Origin: CAYSCZ01 sp051155775
Lineage (GTDB): Bacteria; Bacteroidota; Bacteroidia; Cytophagales; Cyclobacteriaceae
Direction of reading: 5' to 3'
Length of the DNA: 64,000 bases
Assembly: GCA_051155775.1 (NCBI GenBank)
Contig: DAXETV010000046.1
Coordinates: 32,983 to 96,982, forward strand
A model generated the notes under the pieces. The model saw only the letters and a program-made list of their open reading frames with translations. It was not told where the DNA came from and searched no databases. Below, piece by piece: positions 44,089-54,416 of this stretch; the first letter of the stretch is position 1, and every line of letters begins with the position of its first letter. Made by a program: the position numbers and the translations under genes.

Positions 44089-45996
44089 TTAAATCTGGTA
44101 GCAGATGATTAGCTTTTTATCTGCCTTGAAGAAAACCTGGCTGGTTAATACATCATAATCGTATACTGGTTCTTTATCGCCAAGAAGCAGTGAACTCATT
44201 TCTTCACCTGTTCTTTTATCAACTTTTATGAGTCCGGATGAATTTTTCTGACCACCTTCACCCACTCTTGTTAGCACGAGTACATCATTGCCTTTGGATA
44301 AGGTGGCTTTAAACTTCTTTTTTGCTTCGGCACCCATCATACCAGAAACATTAGCCCAGTCCTGTGCCTGCTGGGCATACATTTTGCTGTAATAAGTATC
44401 TCCACCATATGGGGTTTTATACTGGTACGATTTAGCTTGCATGGCCGCACCCATTGCCACAGACGCTACTTGCATTGTTCTAAGGGCTATTTTTGCAGCA
44501 AGGCTCATTCCCGGTGCCTCCCAATACTTTGCCCACCTGACTGAACCATCAGTTTCCAGCATCATCATATTTTGTGCCGAGCTCACTAAGTAACCATTTT
44601 CAACAAGCTCTATACTGCTGGGTGCCTCTTTACCACCAAATTCTTTGTCTACCTTCGATTTAAGGACGCTATAATCTCCCTCAAGCAAATCTACCTCAAA
44701 CAGACTGCCATCTATGTACAAGAGTTCTTTAACAAACTCAGGCCTGTACCTAACGGTTGGTACTTCCAGCATGCCCTTTTTATCCCATACCTTTTCTCCC
44801 TGATAACTTATCAAACCTAACCGTCCTTTATTGTCAGAATACATTATTCCTTTCGCAACTACCTGATCGATATTGATACCTTTAATTTTTTCTTCCCAAA
44901 TTTCATTACCGGTCTCTTTATTAAGAAGCTTAAGAAACTTTCCTTTAGCAGTGACCAATATCCCTTTATCCCCCAGATCAACAGTGTAACCATCAATTTT
45001 TTTCTTCTCCCATTTTATACTTCCATCATTAGCATCATAGAGTGTAAAGTTTTTACTGTCAACGGTTACTACACCATAACCCATGGCATTCATTTGTGGC
45101 ACGTCTTTCAGTTTCATCTCCACTTCCCATAGTCTTTTCCCGTTACTCATATCATGAGCGACCAAGGCACCTTTATTTTTTCGTTTTTCAAAAAAGTATC
45201 CTTTCGATAGGTCCAGGCTAAGGTCGAAACTTTCGAAAGTTTGTTTCTTCTCGGTTGTCTCAAATGACCAGAGTATATTACCGGTGTTAGCATCAATCCT
45301 GGCGATTTTATTTTTACCAGGCATGATCAATTCTCCATTTGCCGCCACATAAGGAAATCCATCAATAGCTATTTGATCAGTTTCCCAAATAATTTCTGCG
45401 TCTGGCAATGAAACCATTTTTGTAAGTTTGTACTCCGGTTGTCCCTTTTCCATGTAATCGATCCATGAGGCCGAGATGATCACTTTACGAAGTTGCGGTA
45501 TGTAGGAGGTTCCTTTCACATTGAATACGGCTCTTTCTTTGCCCAAAAATTTAGTTACCGGCATATCTGCTTTCTCAGGGCTGATTATCACATTCCCGTT
45601 TTGCATATTTATGACAGCATAATTGGCTACTGAATAATTATCTGAGTATTTTATCTCAATAAAGTCACTGATTTCAATCGCATCGGGATCCTCAAGAACA
45701 TTAACGAACCGATCAAACGCCTGGGCATCCTCAAGTTTTTTTCCATCCGCACCTCTCATAGGTCTAGACCCTCTTAGGATGTCATTCGACCAGATAAGGT
45801 TTCCATCCCTTGAGTCTACCCCATGAAGCATACGGTTACTGGTACCCACCAGTAAAATACCACAGTCGGTGATTTTGGTCCAAACAATTTGTTTTTCAAA
45901 GTCTAACTGCCATAGCGCATCCTGTGCAGATGCTGGTAAAATCAATAATAGCAAAAATACTAAGCTCAATGAGCATGTCCTGGTAAAATTTTTCAT
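44089..45996 (-). CDS. Exported PQQ-type beta-propeller protein
   Basis: 635 residues with signal peptide (CSLSLVFLLLLILPASAQ). Repeats of the PQQ/quinoprotein-like propeller are marked by DxxxGxxxW: DSRDGNLIWSNDIL, DANTGNILWSFETT, HDMSNGKRLWEVEM, DANDGSIKWEKKK, NKETGNEIWEEKI. No dehydrogenase active site was seen, so a binding or scaffold role in the periplasm or outer membrane is more likely. It is co-oriented with the WD40-caspase operon, 50 bases upstream of it, and probably related in function. Confidence 0.85.
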   Translation of the reverse strand: MKNFTRTCSLSLVFLLLLILPASAQDALWQLDFEKQIVWTKITDCGILLVGTSNRMLHGVDSRDGNLIWSNDILRGSRPMRGADGKKLEDAQAFDRFVNVLEDPDAIEISDFIEIKYSDNYSVANYAVINMQNGNVIISPEKADMPVTKFLGKERAVFNVKGTSYIPQLRKVIISASWIDYMEKGQPEYKLTKMVSLPDAEIIWETDQIAIDGFPYVAANGELIMPGKNKIARIDANTGNILWSFETTEKKQTFESFDLSLDLSKGYFFEKRKNKGALVAHDMSNGKRLWEVEMKLKDVPQMNAMGYGVVTVDSKNFTLYDANDGSIKWEKKKIDGYTVDLGDKGILVTAKGKFLKLLNKETGNEIWEEKIKGINIDQVVAKGIMYSDNKGRLGLISYQGEKVWDKKGMLEVPTVRYRPEFVKELLYIDGSLFEVDLLEGDYSVLKSKVDKEFGGKEAPSSIELVENGYLVSSAQNMMMLETDGSVRWAKYWEAPGMSLAAKIALRTMQVASVAMGAAMQAKSYQYKTPYGGDTYYSKMYAQQAQDWANVSGMMGAEAKKKFKATLSKGNDVLVLTRVGEGGQKNSSGLIKVDKRTGEEMSSLLLGDKEPVYDYDVLTSQVFFKADKKLIICYQI

Positions 45997-46050
45997 AACG
46001 GTTTACTTTTAATTGAAGAATAAAATTAGGGTAGTGTTGATATCGATTCA

Positions 46051-46068
46051 ATACCCTAAGGAGGGTAT
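46051..46068. promoter_or_regulatory. Perfect palindrome upstream of the propeller gene
   Basis: ATACCCT-aagg-AGGGTAT, arms of seven bases, 54 bases upstream of the propeller gene start in a 249-base divergent gap. A possible operator; no regulator is encoded nearby. Confidence 0.35.
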
Positions 46069-46245
46069 AATTGTATACCATGATGATGGTATTTTACAGG
46101 TATTGAGCCGTTAGTCTTCTAAAATTCGATTTAGAAATAGTTCTCAAATGCAAGGAATGCCTACATCCACATTATAGATATACGCTTTTTTTGCTAACTA
46201 CAAAGTAATGGTTAGCTTCGATCAAAATAGTAACCAGCTCAGATT

Positions 46246-48072
46246 ATGGCCTATCAACCAATAGAAAACTACGGAATTATTGGGAACATGAAAACAGTTG
46301 CCCTGGTGGGCATGAATGGGTCCATAGATTGGTTTTGCTACCCTCATTTTGACTCTCCGAGTGTATTTGGCAGGATACTTGACGATAAAAAAGGAGGGCA
46401 TTTTCAAATTATGCCCGTGAACTATGATGTAACCCACAAGCAATTTTACTGGCCTGACTCTAATGTTTTAATAACACGTTTTTTGTGTAATGAAGGAGTA
46501 TGCGAAGTCATTGATTACATGCCTCTTGGCAAAACAAGGATTGGTGAGCGGAAAAACAGACTAGTGCGTTGGGTAAAAATGATTAGGGGAAAAATGAAAC
46601 TTAGGATAGAATGTTTCCCGGCTTTCAATTATGCCAGGGATGAGCATGTAACCATTACCAATGATTATGGTGCAGCATTTTACAATAAGGACCTGTGTCT
46701 GGGTCTGGTTACTTCAGTTCCCTTACAAATAGATCAAAATGGTGTTTGGGCTGAAGTTGAGCTTTCAGGGAATGATACAACAAATTTTGTGGTCACTGAA
46801 ATAGAAAAGGATAAAGGTTTTTATTATCATTTTTCAGATGAGATAGCCCATGAAGGATTAATTGAGACCATCGAACATTGGACTCGCTGGGTTGAACGAT
46901 CAACCTATCATGGACGTTGGCGTGAGGTGGTTCTCCGGTCAGCGCTTACCCTGAAGCTACTGACTTTTGAACCTACCGGTGCTATAGTTGCAGCACCAAC
47001 ATGTAGCTTGCCGGAAGGTATTGGAGGAGAAAGAAATTGGGACTACCGCTATACCTGGATCAGGGATGCTGCTTTTACAATTTATGGGTTGATAAGAATA
47101 GGTTTTACTGATGAGGCCGCCAAATTTATGCATTGGATAGATGAAAGGTGCCATGAACTGGAGAAGGATGGCTCCCTTCAAATTATGTATGGGATTGATG
47201 GAAGGCACCAATTGACAGAGGAGCTATTGGGTCACCTTGAGGGTTATAGAGGATCTGCTCCGGTACGTATTGGTAATGGGGCATATAATCAGCAACAGCT
47301 TGATATTTATGGTGAGCTGTTGGATTCCGTCTATTTGTACAATAAATATGGAACACCCATATCCTATGATCTTTGGGTAAACCTGAGAAAGCTAATCAAT
47401 TGGATAGCAAGAAACTGGACCAACCCGGATGAAGGCATTTGGGAGGTAAGGGGAGGCCAGCAACATTTTGTATATTCCAAGCTAATGAGCTGGGTGGCAC
47501 TAGACCGAGGCATTCGACTGGCAGATAAGCGTTCTTTCCCTTCCGATAAATCGATATGGGCAAAGGAAAGGGACAAGATCTACGAAGAAATAATGAGTAA
47601 AGGATGGAGTGAAGAAAGAAATGCTTTTGTTCAATATTATGGCAGTCAGACCCTGGATGCGGCTAATCTTATGATGCCGCTTACTTTTTTTGTTTCCCCA
47701 ACCGATAAAAGAATACTTAGCACACTCGATCAAACCAATAAGCCGCCGGAGCTAGGCGGGCTGATCTCTAATAGCCTTGTTTATCGATACAATGTCAATG
47801 AAACCAATGATGGATTGAAGGGAGAGGAAGGAACTTTTAATATTTGTACTTTTTGGATGGTTGAAGCGCTAACCAGGGCAGGTAAGTTTGATAAAAAACG
47901 GCTGGAACAGGCCAGACTTATGTTTGAGGAGATGTTGACCTATGCCAATCATTTGGGGTTGTATGCGGAAGAAACCGGCCCCCGAGGTGAAGCTCTGGGT
48001 AATTTTCCACAGGCATTTACCCATTTATCCCTTATAAGTGCAGCCTACAATCTGGATAAGGCTTTGAGATGA
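46246..48072 (+). CDS. Glycoside hydrolase family 15 protein (glucoamylase/trehalase-like)
   Basis: 608 residues, no signal peptide, so cytoplasmic. N-terminal super-beta-sandwich begins with PIENYGIIGNMKTVALVGMNGSIDWFCYPHFDSPSVF (in part). The (alpha/alpha)6 barrel has RNWDYRYTWIRDAAFTIYGL and the catalytic-region GEEGTFNICTFWMVEAL, with Glu residues in both expected places, and the end HLGLYAEETGPRGEALGNFPQAFTH is typical of this bacterial GH15 branch. It probably releases glucose from alpha-glucan or trehalose; the window also holds an alpha-glucan phosphorylase and a ROK kinase, though not adjacent. Confidence 0.92.
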   Translation: MAYQPIENYGIIGNMKTVALVGMNGSIDWFCYPHFDSPSVFGRILDDKKGGHFQIMPVNYDVTHKQFYWPDSNVLITRFLCNEGVCEVIDYMPLGKTRIGERKNRLVRWVKMIRGKMKLRIECFPAFNYARDEHVTITNDYGAAFYNKDLCLGLVTSVPLQIDQNGVWAEVELSGNDTTNFVVTEIEKDKGFYYHFSDEIAHEGLIETIEHWTRWVERSTYHGRWREVVLRSALTLKLLTFEPTGAIVAAPTCSLPEGIGGERNWDYRYTWIRDAAFTIYGLIRIGFTDEAAKFMHWIDERCHELEKDGSLQIMYGIDGRHQLTEELLGHLEGYRGSAPVRIGNGAYNQQQLDIYGELLDSVYLYNKYGTPISYDLWVNLRKLINWIARNWTNPDEGIWEVRGGQQHFVYSKLMSWVALDRGIRLADKRSFPSDKSIWAKERDKIYEEIMSKGWSEERNAFVQYYGSQTLDAANLMMPLTFFVSPTDKRILSTLDQTNKPPELGGLISNSLVYRYNVNETNDGLKGEEGTFNICTFWMVEALTRAGKFDKKRLEQARLMFEEMLTYANHLGLYAEETGPRGEALGNFPQAFTHLSLISAAYNLDKALR

Positions 48073-48300
48073 TCGTTTCTTTTCCCGGGGTTGAATACCT
48101 AAATCTATATCGAATAGGGTGCAAATGATTTGTCTGGTTATGTGTTTATATGGAACATCATAGCGCGGTATAAACTTTTCTTGACATTTACTAAGGATTA
48201 CCCAAGTTCTACCATCAATTTAATAACTGCCGGGATCATTATTTTATGTCGATTTTTTGAATTGGCCGGTTAGCACTGTGCTAAATTATGAATTTCATGA

Positions 48301-50172
48301 TCAGGCAACAACTTTCAGTGCTTGGATGTAATCGTTGATTAGCTCCTCCAAAATGTCAAGGGGTACTGCGCCGTTTTTCAAGATAACATTATGAAAATCT
48401 TTCAATTCAAACTGTTCTCCTAATTGATTTTTAGCTTTTTCACGCAGTTCAAGAATTTTGATCATTCCGATTTTATAAGCACAAGCCTGGCCCGGCATAA
48501 CGATGTACCTTTCCACTTCTGTTACCACTTCAGAACGGTTCATGCCTGTATTTGCTACCATATAATCAATGGCTTCCTCCCTGGTCCATTTTTTGTAATG
48601 AATGCCGGTATCCACAACTAATCGAACGGCCCTGAACATTTCTGCTTGTAATCTACCAAGATTGCCAAAAGGGTCGTCTTTATAAAACCCAAGCTCCCAC
48701 GCTAATCGTTCAGCATAAAGGGCCCATCCCTCTACAAATGCTGTAAATAGTCCCAGGGTCCTGAAAATAGGAACGCCTTTTAATTCGGATTGAATGGCTA
48801 TTTGAAAATGATGGCCGGGTATACCTTCATGGTAGGCAAGGGTTTTCATACCAAACTTCACCGTCTCATGGACATTTCTCAGGTTAGCGTAAAATAATCC
48901 ACCCCTGGAGCCGTCCATTGCTGGCTGGTTATAATAAGCTCCCGCTGAACCTTCTTCTTTGAATTCAGGTACCCTTCTTACTTCTAATCCGGCTTTGGGC
49001 CTGATATCAAAAGCATCATCCAGGCCATTGCTGATTTCATCCAGTATCCTTTCGTATTCTTCAATTACCATCTTACGGCCTTTATCATTGTTAGGGAATA
49101 AAAATCGCTCTTCTTTATTTAATTTATTAATCACCTGCCCTAAGGTTTTCGTGGTATCTGTATATCCTTCGCTGATAAGTATATCCCACATTTCTTTTTT
49201 AATTCTTGCCACCTCGCGCAACCCGATTTTATGGACCTCTTCGGGGCTTAGGTCAGTTGTTGTGTTTTGCTTGAGCTTATAGCGATAAAAGGCTTCCCCT
49301 TCAGGCAACTTCCAAACACCATCATCGTTGGTTGTTTTTTTGAGAAGGTTGTTAAAGTAGTCAATCAATCCCTGGTATGCCGGAAATACTGTATTTCTGA
49401 TTTCATTTTCAACTTTTTCTTTGAATTCATTTTTTTCCTCATCAGACAAATCCTTCAACTCATCGACCTTCTTTTTGAAATTGGTATATAAAATATTCGA
49501 CTGTAATGGATCGGGATCTACTTCCAGATTAATATCATCTGATTCACCTTTCCCAATAAATCCATTCATTTCATTTAAAACCCGCTCTATTACAAACCTG
49601 GGCGGGATGATTCCTTTTGCTTCACGTATTTTTAATCCTTCCAGCACCTGCGCAAATTTGGTGTCGAACCGGGATAATCGACTTATGTAGGCCTCTATGT
49701 CACTTTTATTTCTAAGCTTATGAGAATTCTCCAAGAAACTGGGCAGATTACTTTGTACGCCCCGCATTTGATTCACCGGATAATCATGATAGAAAAATGG
49801 TTCGCCATCAATCTGTGATTTCATGAACCAACCAAGTATTTTAGTGTTCAGCTGGTTTTCTTTTGATTGACTCTCGAAATCATAACTCATCAAAACTTCA
49901 TAATTATCTTTCATATCATTAAATTTTTTCCACTGCGTTTCATCAGAGACATTTGTGAGCTCATCTTTTGTCCAATTATAAAGTACCGGAACGCCTAAAG
50001 CAGTAACTGTCTCGGGATTACTGAGTGCAAATTCAATAAAAACACGGTCATAGAAGTGCCTTATGTTGAAAGGTTTGAACCATATGAGGTTAACTACCCA
50101 GATTCCTCCTAGGATTATCAGGAAAAGAAAAACACGTAACGACCAATATTTCCAACTTCTTTTTTTTGCCAT
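48301..50172 (-). CDS. DUF885 family protein (putative membrane-anchored metallopeptidase)
   Basis: 623 residues with one N-terminal membrane anchor (WSLRVFLFLIILGGIWVVNLIW). The DUF885 signature LAYHEGIPGHHFQIAIQSEL contains a HExxxHH zinc-binding arrangement, with a downstream Glu in AFVEGWALYAERLAWELGFY. MPGQACAYKIGMIKILELR is also a family landmark. Distant relatives are M32/thermolysin-like carboxypeptidases; the actual substrate is unknown. It is alone in its transcription unit, 77 bases downstream of the DUF4403 gene on the same strand. Confidence 0.9.
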   Translation of the reverse strand: MAKKRSWKYWSLRVFLFLIILGGIWVVNLIWFKPFNIRHFYDRVFIEFALSNPETVTALGVPVLYNWTKDELTNVSDETQWKKFNDMKDNYEVLMSYDFESQSKENQLNTKILGWFMKSQIDGEPFFYHDYPVNQMRGVQSNLPSFLENSHKLRNKSDIEAYISRLSRFDTKFAQVLEGLKIREAKGIIPPRFVIERVLNEMNGFIGKGESDDINLEVDPDPLQSNILYTNFKKKVDELKDLSDEEKNEFKEKVENEIRNTVFPAYQGLIDYFNNLLKKTTNDDGVWKLPEGEAFYRYKLKQNTTTDLSPEEVHKIGLREVARIKKEMWDILISEGYTDTTKTLGQVINKLNKEERFLFPNNDKGRKMVIEEYERILDEISNGLDDAFDIRPKAGLEVRRVPEFKEEGSAGAYYNQPAMDGSRGGLFYANLRNVHETVKFGMKTLAYHEGIPGHHFQIAIQSELKGVPIFRTLGLFTAFVEGWALYAERLAWELGFYKDDPFGNLGRLQAEMFRAVRLVVDTGIHYKKWTREEAIDYMVANTGMNRSEVVTEVERYIVMPGQACAYKIGMIKILELREKAKNQLGEQFELKDFHNVILKNGAVPLDILEELINDYIQALKVVA

Positions 50173-50249
50173 GGATATAATCTTAATAAGATTCTAAAAT
50201 AAGTGAAATTTAGTATTTGTAAATAATTGAAGAGATATAATCGATAAAG

Positions 50250-51680
50250 CTAGCTTTTCTTATTGACGATACCCGCTTTTAAATACATATGAGCGCTACC
50301 TTTCACATTAAAAAACCACTGGAATTGGTTTTCTTCAAATAACAAATCATCTGATTCTATTTGATTAAAATGTATATCCAAACCAATTTTTTTACCAGCT
50401 TTTCCTTTGTCCAGGGCTTTTAAGATTTTGCTATCAAGAGAATCCAGGATATGGGCCAGAGATATTTGCGCATGCTCATTGATATAATCTGAAAAAGATG
50501 CGTTGGTTAACCAGTCCATCACGTTTACCATAGTGTTTTCACTCTCGATGGAATATCCTATGTCTTTTATGTGTAAGACTTTGGCATCATCCAATGATGG
50601 CCGGCCATGGACAAGAATAGAAGAAGATACCGTGCCTGAAGTGTTGAGCAAAATACCTAGCTGATCCTCATAGCGCTGCGATTGAACATCATCAATATTA
50701 AGATACAACTCACCGTAACTGAGTTCTTTTTCGACCAAGAGATTATCTGCCACCTTATCCAAAAGGTGATAGGGGATGGTAAGCAATACCTTTAAGTCAA
50801 GGTTTCCATCCTTAACTATACTGTTGTGCTTATTAATTGGTAGTGATAATTTATCAGTAACAAGCGGTTCTTCAGGGGATATTTCCACCTGGCCTTTAAA
50901 CAGCATATTGATTCTTAGTGTGTCTTTGGCGTTCTTATTTACTGATGCATTTATAATCCGGGGCTGGCAATTCAGCCACAGCTTAACCGGTTTTTTGGCT
51001 ACCCTGTGAGGCTTGCTCATTAAGTCCCAAACCTTTTCCATTTCCTGGTTTAAAGGCACTGCTTTTGCAATTCCTTTGCAAATAGCCTCTTCCACCACAT
51101 CGCTATTTTTCTCGAGTTGTTTTTCGATCATGTTTTTAAGGTTTACTTTGATGCCAAACACCTTTTTTGAGGGCTCTGTTATCCATCTTATCTTTTGTAT
51201 GGTGCAATTCGCATTTAAAGACCAATCTTCATTAATGGATAGCCTGGTATTGACGTCGAGTCGAATTGAAAAGTCCACCGGCTTTTTAGTTTTGAGCTTA
51301 AGGCCCAGGATTTTCTTTTTGAACTTAGCTCTGATCCTCATGGGAAGCGAAGCATCCAGGTTGTTACCATAGGAAGCCAGCATTATATCTCCTAATGGCT
51401 CAATTTTCAGATTGAGTTGGTCTCCTTTTTCATTAAGTTTAATTACATCATTAACCAGGACTTTCGGCATCACATCATTGACCATTGTTTCCATTTCCGA
51501 TACCGGGAAGTCCAGCGGAAACATTAGCGTTGATAGGTTCTCCCGGGAGAAAGCTGCCTTAAATTTAGGCTTTGAATATTGAGCCTCCACTGTATCGATG
51601 GCTTGATTGGATGGCGACTCTTTGGTTTTATTACATGCACTAATAATGACTATCAGAAGGATCGTGGAAATAATTCTCAT
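50250..51680 (-). CDS. DUF4403 family lipoprotein
   Basis: 476 residues. Signal peptide with lipobox ISAC (Cys 16), then alternating beta/helix pattern over the whole length. The segments NVLIPLD-like STLMFPLDFPVSEMETMVND, RTKFKKKILGLKLKTKKPVDFSIRLD (in part) and LNCQPRIINASVNKN fit the DUF4403 family, which has a lipid-binding-like tubular fold by prediction. Probably periplasmic; the role is unknown. It precedes the DUF885 gene on the same strand. Confidence 0.82.
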   Translation of the reverse strand: MRIISTILLIVIISACNKTKESPSNQAIDTVEAQYSKPKFKAAFSRENLSTLMFPLDFPVSEMETMVNDVMPKVLVNDVIKLNEKGDQLNLKIEPLGDIMLASYGNNLDASLPMRIRAKFKKKILGLKLKTKKPVDFSIRLDVNTRLSINEDWSLNANCTIQKIRWITEPSKKVFGIKVNLKNMIEKQLEKNSDVVEEAICKGIAKAVPLNQEMEKVWDLMSKPHRVAKKPVKLWLNCQPRIINASVNKNAKDTLRINMLFKGQVEISPEEPLVTDKLSLPINKHNSIVKDGNLDLKVLLTIPYHLLDKVADNLLVEKELSYGELYLNIDDVQSQRYEDQLGILLNTSGTVSSSILVHGRPSLDDAKVLHIKDIGYSIESENTMVNVMDWLTNASFSDYINEHAQISLAHILDSLDSKILKALDKGKAGKKIGLDIHFNQIESDDLLFEENQFQWFFNVKGSAHMYLKAGIVNKKS

Positions 51681-51843
51681 TCATCAAAAGTTAGGTATTT
51701 ATTTGAGCGGTTAAAAGTTAATCCAACAAAAATTCAGAAAATAATAAGTCCTGTTTTTGGTACAATAAATTAAGAAATCCTCAACAAAATCAGGCATTTT
51801 GATGACTGGTTTTATTAAATTTAATTAATCAAATTTTTTAGTT

Positions 51844-52917
51844 ATGTTACCCAAAATATTCATTTTTTTAATATCTATTTGCTTAATCACTCATTTTTCG
51901 CTTGCCCAGAAATATACTAAGGAAAAGCTTGACGTGACCTACACCCAATTACCCTTAAAGCCACTGGATCAAAAATATAAAACGTTTAAGGCCTCAATTG
52001 ACCCGGGTAATATTGATTTTAAATACATACACCTCAATAAACCCTTGGCATATATTGAAACAGGGTCAGGTAGCAATTATGGATCTGTTGAAAAATGTGA
52101 AAAAGATTTTCTTTATCTACCAGGATATGATGTCAATGAAGACGATCCAGATTTACTGGTGACCATGAATTTCAACGCCATCAATGTGCTGAATAAAGAA
52201 TCATTCACGGAAGTGCGAAGGTTTTTTGAAAATAAAGAACCTGTTGATCGCACTTGCTACAATTATAAAGTGACCTACATCTACGGTGCTGCTTTTACCT
52301 TTTCGGATAAAGACGGAAATACCATTTATGAGAAAATATATTTTGATCCAAATGAAGAGCAGACAATTATTATTGGAAATCCAAATATTGGTGTTGGTGA
52401 TCATAGTTTTAGCCCAGCGGCGCTGGAAAATGAATATCAAACACAATTCTTAAACGGATATCAAAATGACATTACCAGGGATTGTTTGATGAATTCCAGA
52501 AATGTTTTACTTTCAGACTACGCGTACCCAAGGTATACCCGGCGGTTTATAATTGCCAGCGGTAAAGGTAGAAAGCATGATTATAGCGACCTGGACCAGG
52601 CTGTGGTTTTGATGCAGGAAGCTTTTACTATGATCACTAGCGGGGAAGAAGCTGATAGTAAACTGAATGCAGCCATCGAAATTTGGGATAGTGCACTATC
52701 TGAAGCGCAGCCCAATGAAAAAAGAGCAAGAATTAATGAAAAGATCACGCCTATGTTGAAGATTAATAAAGCCATTGCTTTGCTATGGAAGAATGATTTT
52801 GAGGAGGCTGATCAACTTTTAAAAGAAACCCTTGATCGTAAGGAAGGTGAAAAATTCGCTACGGACATTATAAACTTTAATAATTATTATAAACAGAGAT
52901 ATTTAGCCTGTCAATAA
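51844..52917 (+). CDS. Exported hypothetical protein with TPR-like C-terminus
   Basis: 357 residues. Signal peptide FIFLISICLITHFSLAQ. The first half is beta-rich and polar (FKYIHLNKPLAYIETGSGSNYG, NKEPVDRTCYNYKVTYIYGA); the last ~100 residues are helical with repeat character (KLNAAIEIWDSALSEAQPNEKRARIN..., NKAIALLWKNDFEEADQLLKE), like degenerate tetratricopeptide repeats. Not recognised as a known family. It precedes the MFS transporter by 58 bases on the same strand and may be cotranscribed. Confidence 0.72.
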   Translation: MLPKIFIFLISICLITHFSLAQKYTKEKLDVTYTQLPLKPLDQKYKTFKASIDPGNIDFKYIHLNKPLAYIETGSGSNYGSVEKCEKDFLYLPGYDVNEDDPDLLVTMNFNAINVLNKESFTEVRRFFENKEPVDRTCYNYKVTYIYGAAFTFSDKDGNTIYEKIYFDPNEEQTIIIGNPNIGVGDHSFSPAALENEYQTQFLNGYQNDITRDCLMNSRNVLLSDYAYPRYTRRFIIASGKGRKHDYSDLDQAVVLMQEAFTMITSGEEADSKLNAAIEIWDSALSEAQPNEKRARINEKITPMLKINKAIALLWKNDFEEADQLLKETLDRKEGEKFATDIINFNNYYKQRYLACQ

Positions 52918-52975
52918 CGATAATTTATTCGTTTAGGTAGCTCATTATTGAACACTAAAGCTAATTTCGTGGCTT

Positions 52976-54307
52976 ATGTTCAATAAATTAATCAACGACA
53001 CCAACAGCAGTTGGCCTTTTAATCCGGCCAGATGGCCTTTCTTTTATGGTTGGATGATCCTGGGCTGGGGAACGCTGGGCGTGTTGATGAGTATTCCGGG
53101 ACAGACCATGGGTGTTTCCGCTTTCACGGAATATTTATTGGAGGCATTGAATATCAGTAGAGATAGCTTGAGCGTGGCGTATATGTTTGGCACCATATCC
53201 AGTTCATTACTTTTACCACTGGTAGGGCGCATATACGATAAAATAGGTGTTCGGCCATTAGCTTTCTTGTCGGCGTTATTGTTGGGTGTGGTTTTGGTCT
53301 ATTTAAGTCAGGTAGACCGTATATCGAATGCAATCCGATCCATAATTGATTCCTGGTGGGTAACTATGGTCATGATTTTTTTTGGGTTTTTTCTGCTTCG
53401 CTTTTTTGGCCAGGGCGTCCTTACAATGGTATCCCGCAATATGATGATGATGTGGTTTGAGAAAAGGAGAGGCTTTGCGACTGGTTTTAGCAATGTTTTT
53501 ATTTCGTTGGGATTTGCATTTGCGCCATATTTAATATCCCGGATCATAGATAATCATGGTTGGCGAGGTGCCTGGATTGTTTTGGCAATAGTTGTGGGCA
53601 TGGCTTTTCCAGTCATTATTTTGATATTTTTTAGAAATAATCCTAGGGATAGTGGACTAGAGCCAGATGGTAGTGTGGTTTCTAAAAAAAATAAAAAAAA
53701 CTATTTTCCTGTTGCCAAGCATTTTACCATTAATGAAGCCATTAAGAATTATTCTTTTTGGGTTTTTGCATTATTTCTTGCTATGCAAGGCCTTTATGTT
53801 ACAGGTATCACATTTCATGTAGTCTCTATTTTTGAAGAGGTGAATTTATCGAAGGAGATGGCGTTAAGCATATTTCAACCTATGGCTGTGGTCGCAGTGA
53901 TTGTAACCCTGGGGTTTAGTGCATTAAGTGATCATATTAAGTTGAAGTATCTGCTTTACATCAAAGGGTTTGGTGCTTGTCTATCCGCCGTGAGCCTTGT
54001 ATTTCTCCAATCAGGCATGTGGGCATATCACCTCCTTTACATTGGTACAGGGATACTGGCAGGTATATTTAATGTTTTAAATTCCGTAACTTGGCCCCGG
54101 TATTTTGGTACCAATCATTTAGGATCGATTACCGGGCAATCGGTGATGATGATCGTTCTGGGCAGCGCGCTAGGGCCAATAATGTTTAGTTTTTCACTTA
54201 GTCAGTTTGGGTCCTATGAATCGGCATCCTGGCTGAATTTTCTTTTATTCTTCCTATTGTTAATTGGTTCCTTTTGGGCCAATAACCCTCAAGAGAAATA
54301 TAGGTAA
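52976..54307 (+). CDS. MFS transporter
   Basis: Inner-membrane transporter of 443 residues with twelve visible membrane segments. The loop between segments 2 and 3, GRIYDKIGVRPL, matches the MFS signature GxxxDrxGrR, and the second half has SALSDHIKLKYLL in the equivalent place. The layout resembles monocarboxylate/oxalate-formate type carriers (OFA/MCT), but no substrate residues can be assigned. It follows the exported hypothetical gene. Confidence 0.88.
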   Translation: MFNKLINDTNSSWPFNPARWPFFYGWMILGWGTLGVLMSIPGQTMGVSAFTEYLLEALNISRDSLSVAYMFGTISSSLLLPLVGRIYDKIGVRPLAFLSALLLGVVLVYLSQVDRISNAIRSIIDSWWVTMVMIFFGFFLLRFFGQGVLTMVSRNMMMMWFEKRRGFATGFSNVFISLGFAFAPYLISRIIDNHGWRGAWIVLAIVVGMAFPVIILIFFRNNPRDSGLEPDGSVVSKKNKKNYFPVAKHFTINEAIKNYSFWVFALFLAMQGLYVTGITFHVVSIFEEVNLSKEMALSIFQPMAVVAVIVTLGFSALSDHIKLKYLLYIKGFGACLSAVSLVFLQSGMWAYHLLYIGTGILAGIFNVLNSVTWPRYFGTNHLGSITGQSVMMIVLGSALGPIMFSFSLSQFGSYESASWLNFLLFFLLLIGSFWANNPQEKYR

Positions 54308-54416
54308 ACGGTAATATATCAAACTTTCCAATGGTTTAGTCAACTATATGACAATCCATACTATAGAATGAACTGCGGTATTATCAAAGGTTGTTTACGG
54401 ATTAAATCATATAAAA

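Noticed and set aside
45896..46081. 61-residue minus frame before the propeller gene
   Set aside because: It overlaps the signal-peptide region of the propeller gene in another frame and has no own family or signal character.
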